This document shows, one piece after another, positions 31,960-40,947 of a DNA stretch of 64,000 bases. The notes under the pieces were generated by a model. That model had not been told where the DNA came from. It made no database searches and saw only the letters and a program-made list of their open reading frames with translations. A program made the translations under genes and the position numbers. Within the stretch, counting starts at the first letter, position 1; each line of letters begins with the position of its first letter. This stretch comes from Cohnella silvisoli (lineage in GTDB: Bacteria; Bacillota; Bacilli; Paenibacillales; Paenibacillaceae), in assembly GCF_021190915.1 (NCBI RefSeq), contig NZ_JAIOAP010000004.1:248001-312000 (forward strand), in the 5' to 3' direction.

Positions 31960-32649
31960 ATGCGGCACAGCCATCATTCCCAATCATTCTTTTTTCTTAT
32001 CGCAAGTAAAATGACACTAGCAGGCTTTGCAATCTTTCTAGGCCTATCCGCTTTAATCGGACAGTTCGCCTCGGCGAGCTCTGGTAAGCTTATTCCCGAC
32101 GATGCGATACGCATTCGCATAATCGCTAATTCCGACAACGATTCGGATCAACAATTGAAAGTTAAGCTACGCGACGATGTGGCTGCATTGGTTGAGTCTT
32201 GGGGCGCTATGCCCGCTTCTCATGATGAAGCCCGCCAATTGATCAAAGCCCATCTCCCCCAAATCCAGCAACTAGTAAACGCTAAGCTTATTGAATATGA
32301 TGCGTCGTATGGCGGCAATGTGGAGTTGGCTAAAGTTCCTTTTCCGGAAAAAATATTCGACGGAACAAGCTACGCGGCGGGAAACTACGAGGCATTGCGA
32401 ATTACGCTCGGCCAAGGCGCGGGAAAAAACTGGTGGTGTGTATTGTTCCCGCCCTTATGCTTAACGGCAGCAACGGCGAAAGACGACGATGCGTCTGCAT
32501 CGAAGGTAAAACAAATCTCCACGAAGAAAGATCTTGCGAAAGCAAAAGCAGATAAAAACCAACCCGCCAACGAAAAGCCGCATGCGAAATTTTTCCTCTG
32601 GGAACTTATTAAGAAGATCATTGCATTCCTAGGCTCTTTGTTCTCTTAG
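31960..32649 (+). CDS. spoIIR: Stage II sporulation protein R
   Basis: A 229-residue secreted sporulation signalling protein. In Bacillus, SpoIIR is made in the forespore and triggers SpoIIGA processing of pro-sigma-E in the mother cell. An N-terminal membrane/signal segment (about residues 15-40) is followed by the conserved domain IRIRIIANSDNDSDQQLKVKLRDDV and NWWCVLFPPLCL. The C-terminal tail is Lys/Ala-rich. AAGGAG is about nine bases before the ATG. No convincing sigma-F promoter was found in the 224 bases upstream, which contain no other gene. Confidence 0.94.
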   Translation: MRHSHHSQSFFFLIASKMTLAGFAIFLGLSALIGQFASASSGKLIPDDAIRIRIIANSDNDSDQQLKVKLRDDVAALVESWGAMPASHDEARQLIKAHLPQIQQLVNAKLIEYDASYGGNVELAKVPFPEKIFDGTSYAAGNYEALRITLGQGAGKNWWCVLFPPLCLTAATAKDDDASASKVKQISTKKDLAKAKADKNQPANEKPHAKFFLWELIKKIIAFLGSLFS

Positions 32650-32655
32650 AGGCTG

Positions 32656-32664
32656 TGCTATAAT
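32656..32664 (+). promoter_or_regulatory. Extended -10 element before tsaC
   Basis: TGCTATAAT, an extended -10 element seven bases after the spoIIR stop. No clear -35 was seen. Confidence 0.5.
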
Positions 32665-32725
32665 AACGGAAACGAGATGGTTCGGCTGCCCGAATGACAG
32701 GCGACCGACGAGGATGGAAGACGAC

Positions 32726-33829
32726 ATGACGGTGGAGACCAAATATTGGCCTGCGGAGCAATCTCAGGCCGGATTAAAGGAAGCCGCCGCGGTACTCGCC
32801 GCTGGCGGCGTTATTGCATTTCCGACGGAGACGGTATATGGGCTTGGCGGGGATGCCCGGAGTTCAGTGGCAGTAAAACGGATTTTCGCGGCGAAAGGAA
32901 GACCTTCGGACAATCCGCTAATCGTGCATTTGGCGGACCGCGAAGAGGTGCACACCCTCGCGGAACGGATAAATGACGTGGAACAAGCGCTAATGTCGGC
33001 TTTCTGGCCAGGTCCGCTAACCCTTGTGCTGCCCGTAAGAGAGGGAGCTGTATCTAAGCTTGTGACTGCGGGGTTAGATACCGTAGCGGTAAGAGTTCCT
33101 GCGAATGAGTTAGCTAGGCAGCTCATCGAGCAATCGGGCTGTCCGCTCGCGGCGCCCAGCGCGAACCGTTCAGGTCGGCCTAGCCCGACGCAAGCCCGAC
33201 ATGTGATGGAGGACTTGGACGGGCGGATCGACGGGGTGCTTGATGGCGGTGCGACCGGCGTGGGGTTGGAATCGACCGTTGTTCGGGTTTTAGAAGGGAA
33301 GATTTATATTCTTAGGCCCGGAGGAATTACGCGCGAACAACTTCAAGAAGCTGTCGGAAAGACTGTAGAGGTTATCGTTGCGGCAGAGGATCGGGTTCAG
33401 ACCGAGGCTCCAAAAATGGAAATCGCCTTTGATTCCGTCGCCGGACGCACGGAAGCCCCTCGGTCCCCCGGCATTAAATATACCCACTATGCTCCTAAAG
33501 GCGAGATGCTGCTCGTAATCGGACAAAATAGGGACAAGCTGATCGCGTTCGTTCAACAGCAGGCGAATGAAGCAACGCTCAGGGGCTGCCGTGTTGCAGT
33601 ACTATCCTGTACGGAACACGTGTCTCGCTACCAAGCGGAAGCTGTGTTTGATTGCGGCTCCATGACCACACCGATTAAGGCAGCTCAATCTCTATACGCC
33701 AATCTTCGAGAATGCGACGAGCGCGGATTGGATTTCATTATCGCGGAAGGTTATCCTGAAGAAGGAATCGGAGCCGCGCTCATGAATCGGTTGCGCAAAG
33801 CTTCCGGAGGAAATGAGATCATCGTTTGA
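32726..33829 (+). CDS. ywlC: L-threonylcarbamoyladenylate synthase (Sua5/YwlC type)
   Basis: A 367-residue enzyme making threonylcarbamoyl-AMP from threonine, bicarbonate and ATP, the first step of t6A tRNA modification. The YrdC-like catalytic domain (about residues 1-210) has FPTETVYGLGGDA, KGRPSDNPLIVH and APSANRSGRPSPT; the C-terminal Sua5 domain starts at SPGIKYTHYAPKG. The two-domain length matches YwlC. The ATG at 32726 gives the family-like start MTVETKYW; an ATG four codons upstream is possible. Confidence 0.95.
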   Translation: MTVETKYWPAEQSQAGLKEAAAVLAAGGVIAFPTETVYGLGGDARSSVAVKRIFAAKGRPSDNPLIVHLADREEVHTLAERINDVEQALMSAFWPGPLTLVLPVREGAVSKLVTAGLDTVAVRVPANELARQLIEQSGCPLAAPSANRSGRPSPTQARHVMEDLDGRIDGVLDGGATGVGLESTVVRVLEGKIYILRPGGITREQLQEAVGKTVEVIVAAEDRVQTEAPKMEIAFDSVAGRTEAPRSPGIKYTHYAPKGEMLLVIGQNRDKLIAFVQQQANEATLRGCRVAVLSCTEHVSRYQAEAVFDCGSMTTPIKAAQSLYANLRECDERGLDFIIAEGYPEEGIGAALMNRLRKASGGNEIIV

Positions 33830-33968
33830 CGATTAATCGCTGTTTGCGTTTGGCTCAGTCCCTTTCAAGTTCCTCGCAGTAGTGCATGTTCCCCCTCTTG
33901 TCCGCATATGTTGGAGAGAGGACTAGAGTGTACGAACGGCGTAAGGTGACGAATAGGGGGGACAAGCT

Positions 33969-34529
33969 ATGTTCGACGTGTCCGCGGCAACCGGGCAGAT
34001 GTTGACCATACTCGTGATGGCGGTCGCTCTGGGCATGGACGCTTTCTCGCTTGGAATCGGCATCGGCCTGAAAGGCGTCAGGCTTCGCGACGTGTTAAAA
34101 TTAAGCTCGATCATCGCCGTATTCCACGTGCTCATGCCGCTCGGCGGGATGATTACCGGACAATACGTAAGCGGGCTTCTCGGCGGAATCGCGACTTCTG
34201 TCGCGGGTGCGTTGCTTTTGCTGCTCGGAGGACATATGGTATACAGTTCCCTGCGCGGGGAAGCGGTTGACTCCATTGATCATCGCACGGTGTGGGGGAT
34301 GCTCGTATTTTCTTTCAGCGTCAGCATCGATTCTTTTTCCGTAGGCGTCTCTTTGGGGATGTTCTCCGCGCACTTGCTGCTTACCGTCCTTATGTTCGGA
34401 TTTTTCGGCGGAATGATGAGCGTGTTCGGGTTATTGTTAGGACGGCGGGCAAGCCGTTCCTTGGGAGGATATGGAGAGGCGCTTGGCGGTGTTATTTTAT
34501 TCGCATTTGGTCTATTATTTCTAGTATAA
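33969..34529 (+). CDS. mntP: Manganese efflux pump MntP
   Basis: A 186-residue membrane protein of the MntP/YebN family with six helices. The two related acidic motifs are present: ALGMDAFSLGIGIG (helix I) and SVSIDSFSVGVSLG (helix IV), the internally duplicated metal-binding segments. It corresponds by position to ywlD of Bacillus subtilis. TAGGGGGG lies nine bases before the ATG. No yybP/ykoY manganese riboswitch was seen upstream. Confidence 0.93.
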   Translation: MFDVSAATGQMLTILVMAVALGMDAFSLGIGIGLKGVRLRDVLKLSSIIAVFHVLMPLGGMITGQYVSGLLGGIATSVAGALLLLLGGHMVYSSLRGEAVDSIDHRTVWGMLVFSFSVSIDSFSVGVSLGMFSAHLLLTVLMFGFFGGMMSVFGLLLGRRASRSLGGYGEALGGVILFAFGLLFLV

Positions 34530-34565
34530 GCTTTGGAACTCATCCAAGAGCAAGGAGGGGAGAAA

Positions 34566-35156
34566 ATGAACCGAATCTTAATCGTATGTACGGGCAATAC
34601 TTGCCGCAGCCCGATGGCTGAAGCGATGCTCAAGGATTTGGCGGCGCGCGGCGGGAAGCCGCTCGAGATTAAATCCGCCGGAGTTTCTACGGCAAGCGGG
34701 TTGCCGATTTCTCCCCATGCGGCAGCAACGCTTAGAAAACGTAAACTGGTATTGCCCGGCCCATCCACGTCATTATCCGCGGAAGAGGTTGCTTGGGCGA
34801 ATTTAATTTTGACGATGACCGCTGGGCATAAGCGCGCGATTCTGCAGAAGTTTCCCGCAGCCATCTCAAAAACTTTCACACTCAAAGAATACGCGCTGCG
34901 CGGGGACCCCGTCATGGACGACGTGGCAGAAGCCGAAAGATTATATTCCGAATGGCAGGTCAGGCAGGCTTTAGGCCAGAATCTGAATGCCGAACAACGT
35001 GCAAGACTGTTCGAGCTTCAACGGAGCATACCCGATTTCGATATCGCCGACCCGTTTGGCGGGCCATTGTTGCTATATGAGCAGTGCGCCGATGAAATCG
35101 AAGATATTTTATTGACCTTAGTCGACAAATTGGATTCGGATCCCCAAGAACAATGA
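34566..35156 (+). CDS. ywlE: Protein arginine phosphatase (low-molecular-weight phosphatase fold)
   Basis: A 196-residue low-molecular-weight phosphatase. The P-loop CTGNTCRSP (Cys8-Arg14) has Thr at the position that makes Bacillus YwlE specific for phosphoarginine, and the general acid is the Asp of DIADPFGG. It is therefore predicted to reverse McsB arginine phosphorylation of proteins destined for ClpCP. AAGGAGGGG precedes the ATG at 34566. It has a moderately longer middle section than the ~150-residue family average. Confidence 0.9.
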   Translation: MNRILIVCTGNTCRSPMAEAMLKDLAARGGKPLEIKSAGVSTASGLPISPHAAATLRKRKLVLPGPSTSLSAEEVAWANLILTMTAGHKRAILQKFPAAISKTFTLKEYALRGDPVMDDVAEAERLYSEWQVRQALGQNLNAEQRARLFELQRSIPDFDIADPFGGPLLLYEQCADEIEDILLTLVDKLDSDPQEQ

Positions 35157-35185
35157 TTGATTTTTGCCTTCTCCTTAGGTATGAT
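35157..35185 (+). promoter_or_regulatory. Promoter of the ZTP-riboswitch leader
   Basis: TTGATT (35157-35162), 17 bases, TATGAT (35180-35185), starting immediately after the ywlE stop codon. A second -10-like TATAAT lies downstream at 35411. Confidence 0.75.
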
Positions 35186-35202
35186 TAAGCTATAACTTCA
35201 AG

Positions 35203-35312
35203 GTTCCGATGTAACTGGCGACGACAAGTGGATCAAACCACGGTGGAGCATCGGAATGACGGCCGGTCGCCTGGGCAAAGAGCAACGTGCGGAAGCACGT
35301 TTGCTCTTTTTT
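35203..35312 (+). promoter_or_regulatory. ZTP riboswitch (pfl motif) with intrinsic terminator
   Basis: Conserved blocks of the ZTP/ZMP class are present: the P1 pair CCGAT/ATCGG, AACTGGCG, GTGG-ATCAA-ACCAC, GGAGCATCGG and the 3' block TCGCCTGGGCA. A terminator (AAAGAGCA and ACGTGC with GCACGT and TGCTCTTT, T-run to 35312) begins within the last conserved block. In this class ZTP, which signals low 10-formyl-tetrahydrofolate, prevents termination and switches on one-carbon and purine genes. Here it leads rpiB, ywlG and glyA. Bases 35313-35490 hold no gene. Confidence 0.92.
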
Positions 35313-35490
35313 GTCTTTATCAACCTGTGTGCGGGCGAACGGGGAGGGATGATCTGACGCGCTGCGACAAACCTTGGGAAGCCAAACTGTTTGAGGCAGG
35401 GGAATTCAGGTATAATACCTTTGTTAAGAGAGACCAAGCTCAGGATCATCCAGTTTGCGGTTGGTCGTCATGATTAAGGAGGTTTATTAC

Positions 35491-35940
35491 ATGAAAATAG
35501 CGATTGGTGCCGATCATGCCGGTTACCGGCTGAAAGATGAAATTGCTCCGTTCTTATTATCGCTTGGCCATGAGCTTGTAGATGTCGGCTGCAGCTGTGG
35601 CGATTCCGTTGATTATCCGGATTATGCCGTTCCGGTATGCGATAAAGTCGTCAGCGGGGAAGTCGAGCGGGGAATTCTCATATGCGGGACGGGAATCGGG
35701 ATGTCGATTGCTGCTAACAAAACGGCAGGCATCCGTTGTGCTCTGGTACATGACATGTTTTCCGCCAAAGCGACGAGAGAACATAATAATACGAACGTAC
35801 TCGCAATGGGCGAGCGCGTGATCGGACCCGGGTTGGCGCAGGAAATCGTCAAGATTTGGATCGAAACCCCGTTCTCCGAAGGCGAAAGACATAAGAACCG
35901 TATTCATAAAGTCATGGCGATCGAGGCTCATCAGTCCTAA
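35491..35940 (+). CDS. rpiB: Ribose 5-phosphate isomerase B
   Basis: A 149-residue RpiB/LacAB-family sugar-phosphate isomerase interconverting ribose 5-phosphate and ribulose 5-phosphate. It starts MKIAIGADHAGYRLK and contains the catalytic Cys loop ILICGTGIGMSIAANK and HNNTNVLAMGERVIG. AAGGAGG lies nine bases before the ATG at 35491. It is first in the ZTP-controlled operon; supplying ribose phosphate for PRPP fits purine synthesis. Confidence 0.95.
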   Translation: MKIAIGADHAGYRLKDEIAPFLLSLGHELVDVGCSCGDSVDYPDYAVPVCDKVVSGEVERGILICGTGIGMSIAANKTAGIRCALVHDMFSAKATREHNNTNVLAMGERVIGPGLAQEIVKIWIETPFSEGERHKNRIHKVMAIEAHQS

Positions 35941-35955
35941 TTGGGAGGTCTAGTC

Positions 35956-36561
35956 ATGGCAGACAATTCTCAGTCTATAACCGAACAAGTGGAATTATTG
36001 CTCGAAGAATTGGTGCAGATCGGTGGATTGCGTCCGGGACGAATCATGGTGTTCGGAGTGAGCACCAGCGAAGTGCAGGGCCAACGGATCGGCACCTCGG
36101 GAGCGGAAACCGTAGCCGAGCAAATCTATATCGGCGCGGAACGGGTTCGGGAGCGAGTCGGGTTTCATATCGTGTGGCAATGCTGCGAGCATTTGAATCG
36201 AGCGCTCGTGACCGAACGGTCCGTGGCGGAAGCGCAAGGATGGAGCGAGGTATCGGCCGTTCCCGTTCCTAAAGCCGGCGGTTCTATGGCTTCATTCGTC
36301 TATCGGCAGATGGACGATCCATGCTTGGTCGAATCGGTGCAAGTCCACGCGGGCATCGATATCGGCGAAACGATGATCGGGATGCATCTTCGTCCCGTGG
36401 CTGTTCCGTTAAGGCCGTCCATCCATTCGATCGGGCAAGCAAGAGTGAACATGGCGATGACCCGTCCTCGGCTGATCGGCGGAGCGCGTGCCGTATACGT
36501 TTTGCCTGAGGAACGGTCGACTTTAGAGGCGAAAGATGCCGTTACGAAAACTTGTGATTAA
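35956..36561 (+). CDS. ywlG: TIGR01440 family protein (UPF0340, YwlG)
   Basis: A 201-residue conserved protein of UPF0340/TIGR01440, always a single compact domain of unknown activity. Recognisable segments are GRIMVFGVSTSEVQG, GFHIVWQCCEHLNRALV and DIGETMIGMHLRPVAVP. GGGAGG is eight bases before the ATG at 35956. It lies between rpiB and glyA, the same order as ywlF-ywlG-glyA in Bacillus subtilis, so a role near one-carbon or nucleotide metabolism is inferred from context only. Confidence 0.92.
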   Translation: MADNSQSITEQVELLLEELVQIGGLRPGRIMVFGVSTSEVQGQRIGTSGAETVAEQIYIGAERVRERVGFHIVWQCCEHLNRALVTERSVAEAQGWSEVSAVPVPKAGGSMASFVYRQMDDPCLVESVQVHAGIDIGETMIGMHLRPVAVPLRPSIHSIGQARVNMAMTRPRLIGGARAVYVLPEERSTLEAKDAVTKTCD

Positions 36562-36603
36562 TGAAATATCCATATAACTAAACACTTGGGAGGCTTCATT
36601 ACT

Positions 36604-37854
36604 ATGTTGGAAAATTTACGCAAGCAGGATCCTGAAATCGTTAAAGCACTGAATTTGGAATTAAAGCGTCAGCGCGACAACATCGAATTGATCGCATCCG
36701 AGAATATCGTAAGCGAAGCGGTTTTGGAAACGATGGGCACCGTGCTCACGAATAAATACGCTGAAGGATATCCCGGCAAGCGCTACTACGGCGGCTGCGA
36801 GTACGTAGACATTCCGGAAGAGATCGCCCGCAACCGCGCCAAAGAATTGTTCGGAGCCGAGCACGCGAACGTGCAGCCTCACTCCGGCGCGCAAGCGAAC
36901 TTGGCGGTTTACTTGGCGGTGCTCAAGCCCGGCGATACCGTCCTCGGGATGAACCTTGCCCATGGCGGACATCTGACTCACGGAAATCCGGCGAACGCTT
37001 CCGGCTTGCTGTATAATTTCGTTGCTTACGGCGTAGATGAGCAAACCTTTACGATCGATTACGAAGAAGTGCGGAAAGCGGCTTTCAAGCATCGTCCCCG
37101 CCTTATCGTAGCCGGAGCATCTGCATATCCGCGGACGATCGACTTCGAGAAAATGGGCCAAATCGCCAACGATGTCGGCGCGTTGTTCATGGTCGACATG
37201 GCGCATATTGCCGGTCTCGTTGCCGGCGGAGAGCACCCGAGCCCGGTTCCGCATGCGCATTTCGTCACGACAACGACGCACAAAACGCTTCGCGGTCCTC
37301 GCGGCGGCATGATCCTATGTCGCAAGGCATGGGCGGCGGCTATCGATAAAGCCGTATTCCCTGGAACGCAAGGCGGACCGCTTATGCATATTATCGCTGC
37401 TAAGGCGGTCGCATTAGGAGAAGCGTTGCAGCCTTCTTTCAAAGACTACGCTCGCAACGTAGTCGTTAACGCTAAAGCGTTGGCGGATGCATTAATCGCC
37501 GAAGGCCTCAACATCGTATCCGGCGGCACCGACAACCACCTGATGCTGATCGACACGCGCAACTTGAACATCACGGGCAAAGTGGCGGAACATGTTCTCG
37601 ATTCCGTTGCGATCACGGTTAACAAGAACGCCATTCCATTCGATCCGACTAGCCCGTTCGTCACGAGCGGCATCCGGATCGGTACGCCGGCTATCACGAC
37701 GCGCGGAATGGGAGTGGAAGCGATGAAGACAATTGCCAAGGTAATGGCACTGACGCTGAAAAACCACGAGGACGAAGCAACGCTCGAGAAAGCCCGCGGC
37801 ATTGTTGCCGAACTGACCGCGCAATATCCGCTGTATCCAACGTTGGGATATTAA
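36604..37854 (+). CDS. glyA: Serine hydroxymethyltransferase
   Basis: A 416-residue PLP enzyme interconverting serine plus tetrahydrofolate with glycine plus 5,10-methylene-tetrahydrofolate. The PLP lysine is K227 in [14 protein letters not shown], and the N-terminal motifs [13 protein letters not shown] and [13 protein letters not shown] are standard. GGGAGG precedes the ATG at 36604. It is the last gene of the ZTP-controlled operon; glyA is one of the commonest targets of that riboswitch class. Confidence 0.97.
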   Translation: MLENLRKQDPEIVKALNLELKRQRDNIELIASENIVSEAVLETMGTVLTNKYAEGYPGKRYYGGCEYVDIPEEIARNRAKELFGAEHANVQPHSGAQANLAVYLAVLKPGDTVLGMNLAHGGHLTHGNPANASGLLYNFVAYGVDEQTFTIDYEEVRKAAFKHRPRLIVAGASAYPRTIDFEKMGQIANDVGALFMVDMAHIAGLVAGGEHPSPVPHAHFVTTTTHKTLRGPRGGMILCRKAWAAAIDKAVFPGTQGGPLMHIIAAKAVALGEALQPSFKDYARNVVVNAKALADALIAEGLNIVSGGTDNHLMLIDTRNLNITGKVAEHVLDSVAITVNKNAIPFDPTSPFVTSGIRIGTPAITTRGMGVEAMKTIAKVMALTLKNHEDEATLEKARGIVAELTAQYPLYPTLGY

Positions 37855-37885
37855 GTGAGATGAAGTAAGTCTACCGATATTGAAA

Positions 37886-37934
37886 CAAAAAAAGCTTTCA
37901 ATACCACTGTCTGAGTGGGTTGAAGGCTTTTTTC
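37886..37934. terminator. Terminator of the rpiB-ywlG-glyA operon
   Basis: AAAAAAGC-CTTTCAA pairs with TTGAAGGCTTTTTT across a loop, with A and T tracts on both sides, so it may also serve the convergent small gene. Confidence 0.85.
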
Positions 37935-37982
37935 TTACGTCTTTTTTGAATGGCCTGGGTTAATCCGACGCACGGAGGAACT

Positions 37983-38276
37983 TTAAATCAAAAGCGTAAT
38001 AACCAAAAGCTCGTACAAGACTAGCGTCAGTATAGCGTTCGAGGCATAGGGTCCAAAAAAACGTGCGTCACCGGTCATGATGTGCAAGTAAGAATTGTCC
38101 GAGCCGATGACGACGCCTTCGTAGGTGTGGCCGTCCAATGTCTGCACGCGAACGGCGCGGTTCATGCATTGACTGCAGATCCCGGCGAGCTTCTGGCGCG
38201 TTCTGCGCACTTGATCGGACCACTGGTTATCCGCTTTGTAAATTTGGGCGGGGTCATCGTTATTACGGGCTTGCAT
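37983..38276 (-). CDS. Small Sm-like protein with C-terminal membrane segment
   Basis: A 97-residue hypothetical protein. The middle (CSQCMNRAVRVQTLDGHTYEGVVIGSDNSYLHI) looks like an Sm/Hfq-like or DUF2642-type beta-barrel strand pattern. It is preceded by a CxxC pair and followed by a hydrophobic C-terminus (NAILTLVLYELLVITLLI) likely to be a membrane anchor. AGGGAGAG is about six bases before the ATG at 38276; an ATG two codons upstream is possible. It interrupts the glyA-upp neighbourhood found in Bacillus subtilis. No function can be assigned. Confidence 0.65.
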   Translation of the reverse strand: MQARNNDDPAQIYKADNQWSDQVRRTRQKLAGICSQCMNRAVRVQTLDGHTYEGVVIGSDNSYLHIMTGDARFFGPYASNAILTLVLYELLVITLLI

Positions 38277-38343
38277 AGGCATCTCTCCCTAGAATGATCT
38301 GCTTCATGCTATGCAGATAAGCTGGGTTCGGTCCCATCTTAAC

Positions 38344-38724
38344 TCAAGGAGCTGTTCCAGCCCCCTCCTCGGAATATACTCCGTCGGTAACGGTATCATC
38401 TTCGGCAGTGGTATCTTCGGGTACGGTGTCGCTGTGGTAAGTAGAATAGATTGTTTTTCCGGATGGCAATTTATAATTCTTAAAGGCATCGTCGGAGAGT
38501 TTGAACACGAAGCCGCGGTTTGCGGACAATTTGGTTGAGATATCCTTCGCTTGATCAGGCTTGATAAGGTTGTTCTTGATCGCGGCATTCACGGCATCCT
38601 TTACCCAATTGGGGCTTCCGGCGCCTTTCTCCACTTTAGTGCCGAGAAATTTCTCCAAGAGAGCCAGCGCTTCTGCGGTAGTGAGTTTATTGTCCGGGCC
38701 GAATTTACCGTCACCCAAACCCAA
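38344..38724 (-). pseudogene. Truncated S-layer homology (SLH) domain remnant
   Basis: The translation begins inside an SLH repeat (LGDGKFGPDNKLTTAEALALLEKFLG) and continues through NWVKDAVNAAIKNN to an acidic tail. A stop codon lies four codons before this segment on the minus strand. There is no ATG, ribosome-binding site or signal peptide, and the region upstream is the upp promoter. It is therefore most simply the 3' remnant of a secreted SLH-domain protein gene that lost its 5' half. Confidence 0.6.
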
Positions 38725-38802
38725 ATTAAGGAATTTTTATAGACAATTTTCGACGAAGTCCACGAAGCGTGGAGCGGATGTTATGCACCTGATCGGAGAC
38801 AA

Positions 38803-38811
38803 TGATATAAT
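38803..38811 (+). promoter_or_regulatory. Extended -10 promoter element of upp
   Basis: TGATATAAT about 83 bases before the upp start codon. No strong -35 hexamer was seen. Confidence 0.55.
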
Positions 38812-38893
38812 GTACGGGCAAACTACATAGGACAACGTCGGACTTGCGGCTGTACATGCCGTAATAGGTTCGTTTAAGAAAGGGAAGAACTCA

Positions 38894-39523
38894 ATGGGGC
38901 GTCTCGTCATATGCGATCATCCGCTGATCCAACACAAAGTAACTTTTATCCGCGACAAAATGACTAATACGAAACAATTCCGCGAGCTGGTTGACGAAGT
39001 GGCCATGCTGATGGCTTACGAAATTACGAGAGATGTGCCTCTTTCCACCGTCCGGGTGGATACGCCGGTCCAGATGGCGGAAGGAAAAGTCATTGCGGGC
39101 AGAATGATGGGCCTCATTCCGATCCTTCGAGCCGGACTCGGCATGGTAGACGGGGTGTTGAAAATTATTCCGTCGGCTAAAGTCGGGCATATCGGTTTAT
39201 ACCGCGACCACGAAACGTTGCAGCCCGTTGAATATTATTGCAGCCTGCCCTCCGACGTTGCCGAGCGGGAATTGATCGTAATCGATCCGATGCTGGCCAC
39301 CGGCGGGTCCGCGAACGCGGCGATCGATATGCTCAAGAAGAGAGGCTGCCGACCGACGAAGCTGATGTGTCTGATCGCCGCTCCCGAAGGGGTTAAGGCG
39401 GTTCAGGATCAGCATCCGGACATCGACATATACTTGGCCGCATTAGATGAGAAGTTAAATGAGCATGGCTACATTGTACCGGGTCTAGGCGACGCCGGAG
39501 ACCGCCTGTATGGGACTAAATAA
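38894..39523 (+). CDS. upp: Uracil phosphoribosyltransferase
   Basis: A 209-residue pyrimidine salvage enzyme converting uracil plus PRPP to UMP. The PRPP-binding loop is [12 protein letters not shown], and the uracil-binding C-terminal part is [17 protein letters not shown]. Length and N-terminus ([20 protein letters not shown]) match the family exactly. AAAGGGAAG precedes the ATG. wecB follows 15 bases downstream, so they are probably cotranscribed. Confidence 0.97.
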   Translation: MGRLVICDHPLIQHKVTFIRDKMTNTKQFRELVDEVAMLMAYEITRDVPLSTVRVDTPVQMAEGKVIAGRMMGLIPILRAGLGMVDGVLKIIPSAKVGHIGLYRDHETLQPVEYYCSLPSDVAERELIVIDPMLATGGSANAAIDMLKKRGCRPTKLMCLIAAPEGVKAVQDQHPDIDIYLAALDEKLNEHGYIVPGLGDAGDRLYGTK

Positions 39524-39538
39524 AGGGAGATAACCGAC

Positions 39539-40681
39539 TTGAGCGATAAAATTAAAGTAATGACTATATTCGGGGTGCGGCCGGAAGCGATTAAAATGGC
39601 CCCGCTCATCTTGGAGTTGCAGAAGTATCCCGAACATATTGAACCTATAGTTTGCGTAACAGCCCAGCATCGTCAGATGCTGGACCAGGTTCTAGAAGTG
39701 TTCGACATCAAGCCCGACTACGACTTGGACATCATGCAGGCGAGCCAAACCCTTAACGATATTTCCATCCGCGTCCTGCAAGGTTTAGAACCGGTGTTAA
39801 GGGAAGCGAAGCCGGACTTGGTGCTCGTTCATGGCGATACGCTTACGACGTTCCTTGCGAGTTACGCTTCATTTATGCAGCAAATTAAGGTTGGCCACGT
39901 CGAAGCGGGATTGCGCACATGGAACAAGCTCTCGCCTTATCCTGAGGAGATGAATCGGCAGCTAACCGGAGTTCTGGCCGACTTGCATTTCTCCCCGACC
40001 GATTGGTCGGCAAGCAATCTGCGCAAAGAGAACAAAAGCGAAAATCAAATCTACATTACGGGCAACACGGTTACGGATGTGTTCCAATATACGGTGCAGC
40101 CGGATTTTACTCATCCTGTCTTGGACTGGGCAGCGGGTAAGAAACTCGTCCTAATGACCGCGCATCGCCGCGAAGCGCAAGGCGAGCCGCACCGCCAGAT
40201 CTTCCGGGCGGTGAAGCGAATTGCCGACGAATTCGAGGATATCGCCATCGTCTATCCCGTTCATCCAAGCCCGGCCGTTCGAGGACCGGCGCAAGAGATT
40301 CTCGGGGATCATCCTCGCATTAGGCTGATCGATCCATTAGACGTGGTCGAGCTACATAATTTCTATCCGCACACCCATCTGATTCTGACGGACTCCGGGG
40401 GTCTTCAAGAGGAAGCGCCTTCCTATGGCGTTCCGGTACTGGTCCTGCGCGATACGACGGAACGGCCGGAAGGAATCGATGCGGGAACGCTCGAGTTGGT
40501 CGGCACGGATGAGGATGTTGTCTACGACCGTACCCGAGCTCTGCTTACAGATAAGGATCTTTATGCGAAAATGAGCCAATCGGCTAATCCATACGGGGAC
40601 GGACAAGCCTCCAAGAGAATCGTCGGCGCGATCCTACATTATTTTGGCAAATCAGATCGACCTGAACCGTTTCGGCATTAA
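39539..40681 (+). CDS. wecB: UDP-N-acetylglucosamine 2-epimerase (non-hydrolysing)
   Basis: A 380-residue GT-B-fold enzyme interconverting UDP-GlcNAc and UDP-ManNAc for wall polymers. The start VMTIFGVRPEAIKMAPLI, the segment GHVEAGLRTWNKLSPYPEEMNRQLT and the active-site LTDSGGLQEEAPSYGVPVLVLRDTTERPEG are diagnostic. The start is TTG, preceded by GGGAGA. Position beside upp and before the atp operon is typical for Paenibacillaceae as far as I recall. A terminator overlaps its last codons. Confidence 0.95.
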   Translation: MSDKIKVMTIFGVRPEAIKMAPLILELQKYPEHIEPIVCVTAQHRQMLDQVLEVFDIKPDYDLDIMQASQTLNDISIRVLQGLEPVLREAKPDLVLVHGDTLTTFLASYASFMQQIKVGHVEAGLRTWNKLSPYPEEMNRQLTGVLADLHFSPTDWSASNLRKENKSENQIYITGNTVTDVFQYTVQPDFTHPVLDWAAGKKLVLMTAHRREAQGEPHRQIFRAVKRIADEFEDIAIVYPVHPSPAVRGPAQEILGDHPRIRLIDPLDVVELHNFYPHTHLILTDSGGLQEEAPSYGVPVLVLRDTTERPEGIDAGTLELVGTDEDVVYDRTRALLTDKDLYAKMSQSANPYGDGQASKRIVGAILHYFGKSDRPEPFRH

Positions 40682-40697
40682 GCCGAACGGTTTTTTA
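40666..40697 (+). terminator. Terminator overlapping the wecB stop
   Basis: AACCGTTTCGGC pairs with GCCGAACGGTT (one bulged T) around ATTAA, followed by six T residues. Confidence 0.82.
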
Positions 40698-40739
40698 ACA
40701 TAGCGGAAAGTATAAAATCTCAAGGTGGCAACGCCGCCT

Positions 40740-40947
40740 GGGTAGTTTATTGGCCTTGGCGAAGACGCGATGCTGCGGTTCAAGTGGTGAAGGCAGTTTT
40801 TTGACCTTGGCGAAGGCGCGACGCTGCGGCTCAGGGTGATGAGGGCAGTTTTTTGGCCTTGGCGAAGGCGCGACGCTGCGGCTCAGGGTGATGAGGGCAG
40901 TTTTTTGGCCTTGGTGAAGACGCGACGCTGCGGTTCAAGGTGGTGAA
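40740..40947. repeat. Four tandem 52-bp repeats between wecB and the atp operon
   Basis: Four units of exactly 52 bp, starting at 40740, 40792, 40844 and 40896, with a partial fifth. Each contains GGCAGTTTTTTGGCCTTGG followed by CGAAGGCGCGACGCTGCGG. The two central units are almost identical; the outer ones diverge. No gene or known element was recognised here, nor in 40948-41254, which has low-grade inverted repeats such as GATTC-ATG-GAATC. Confidence 0.9.
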
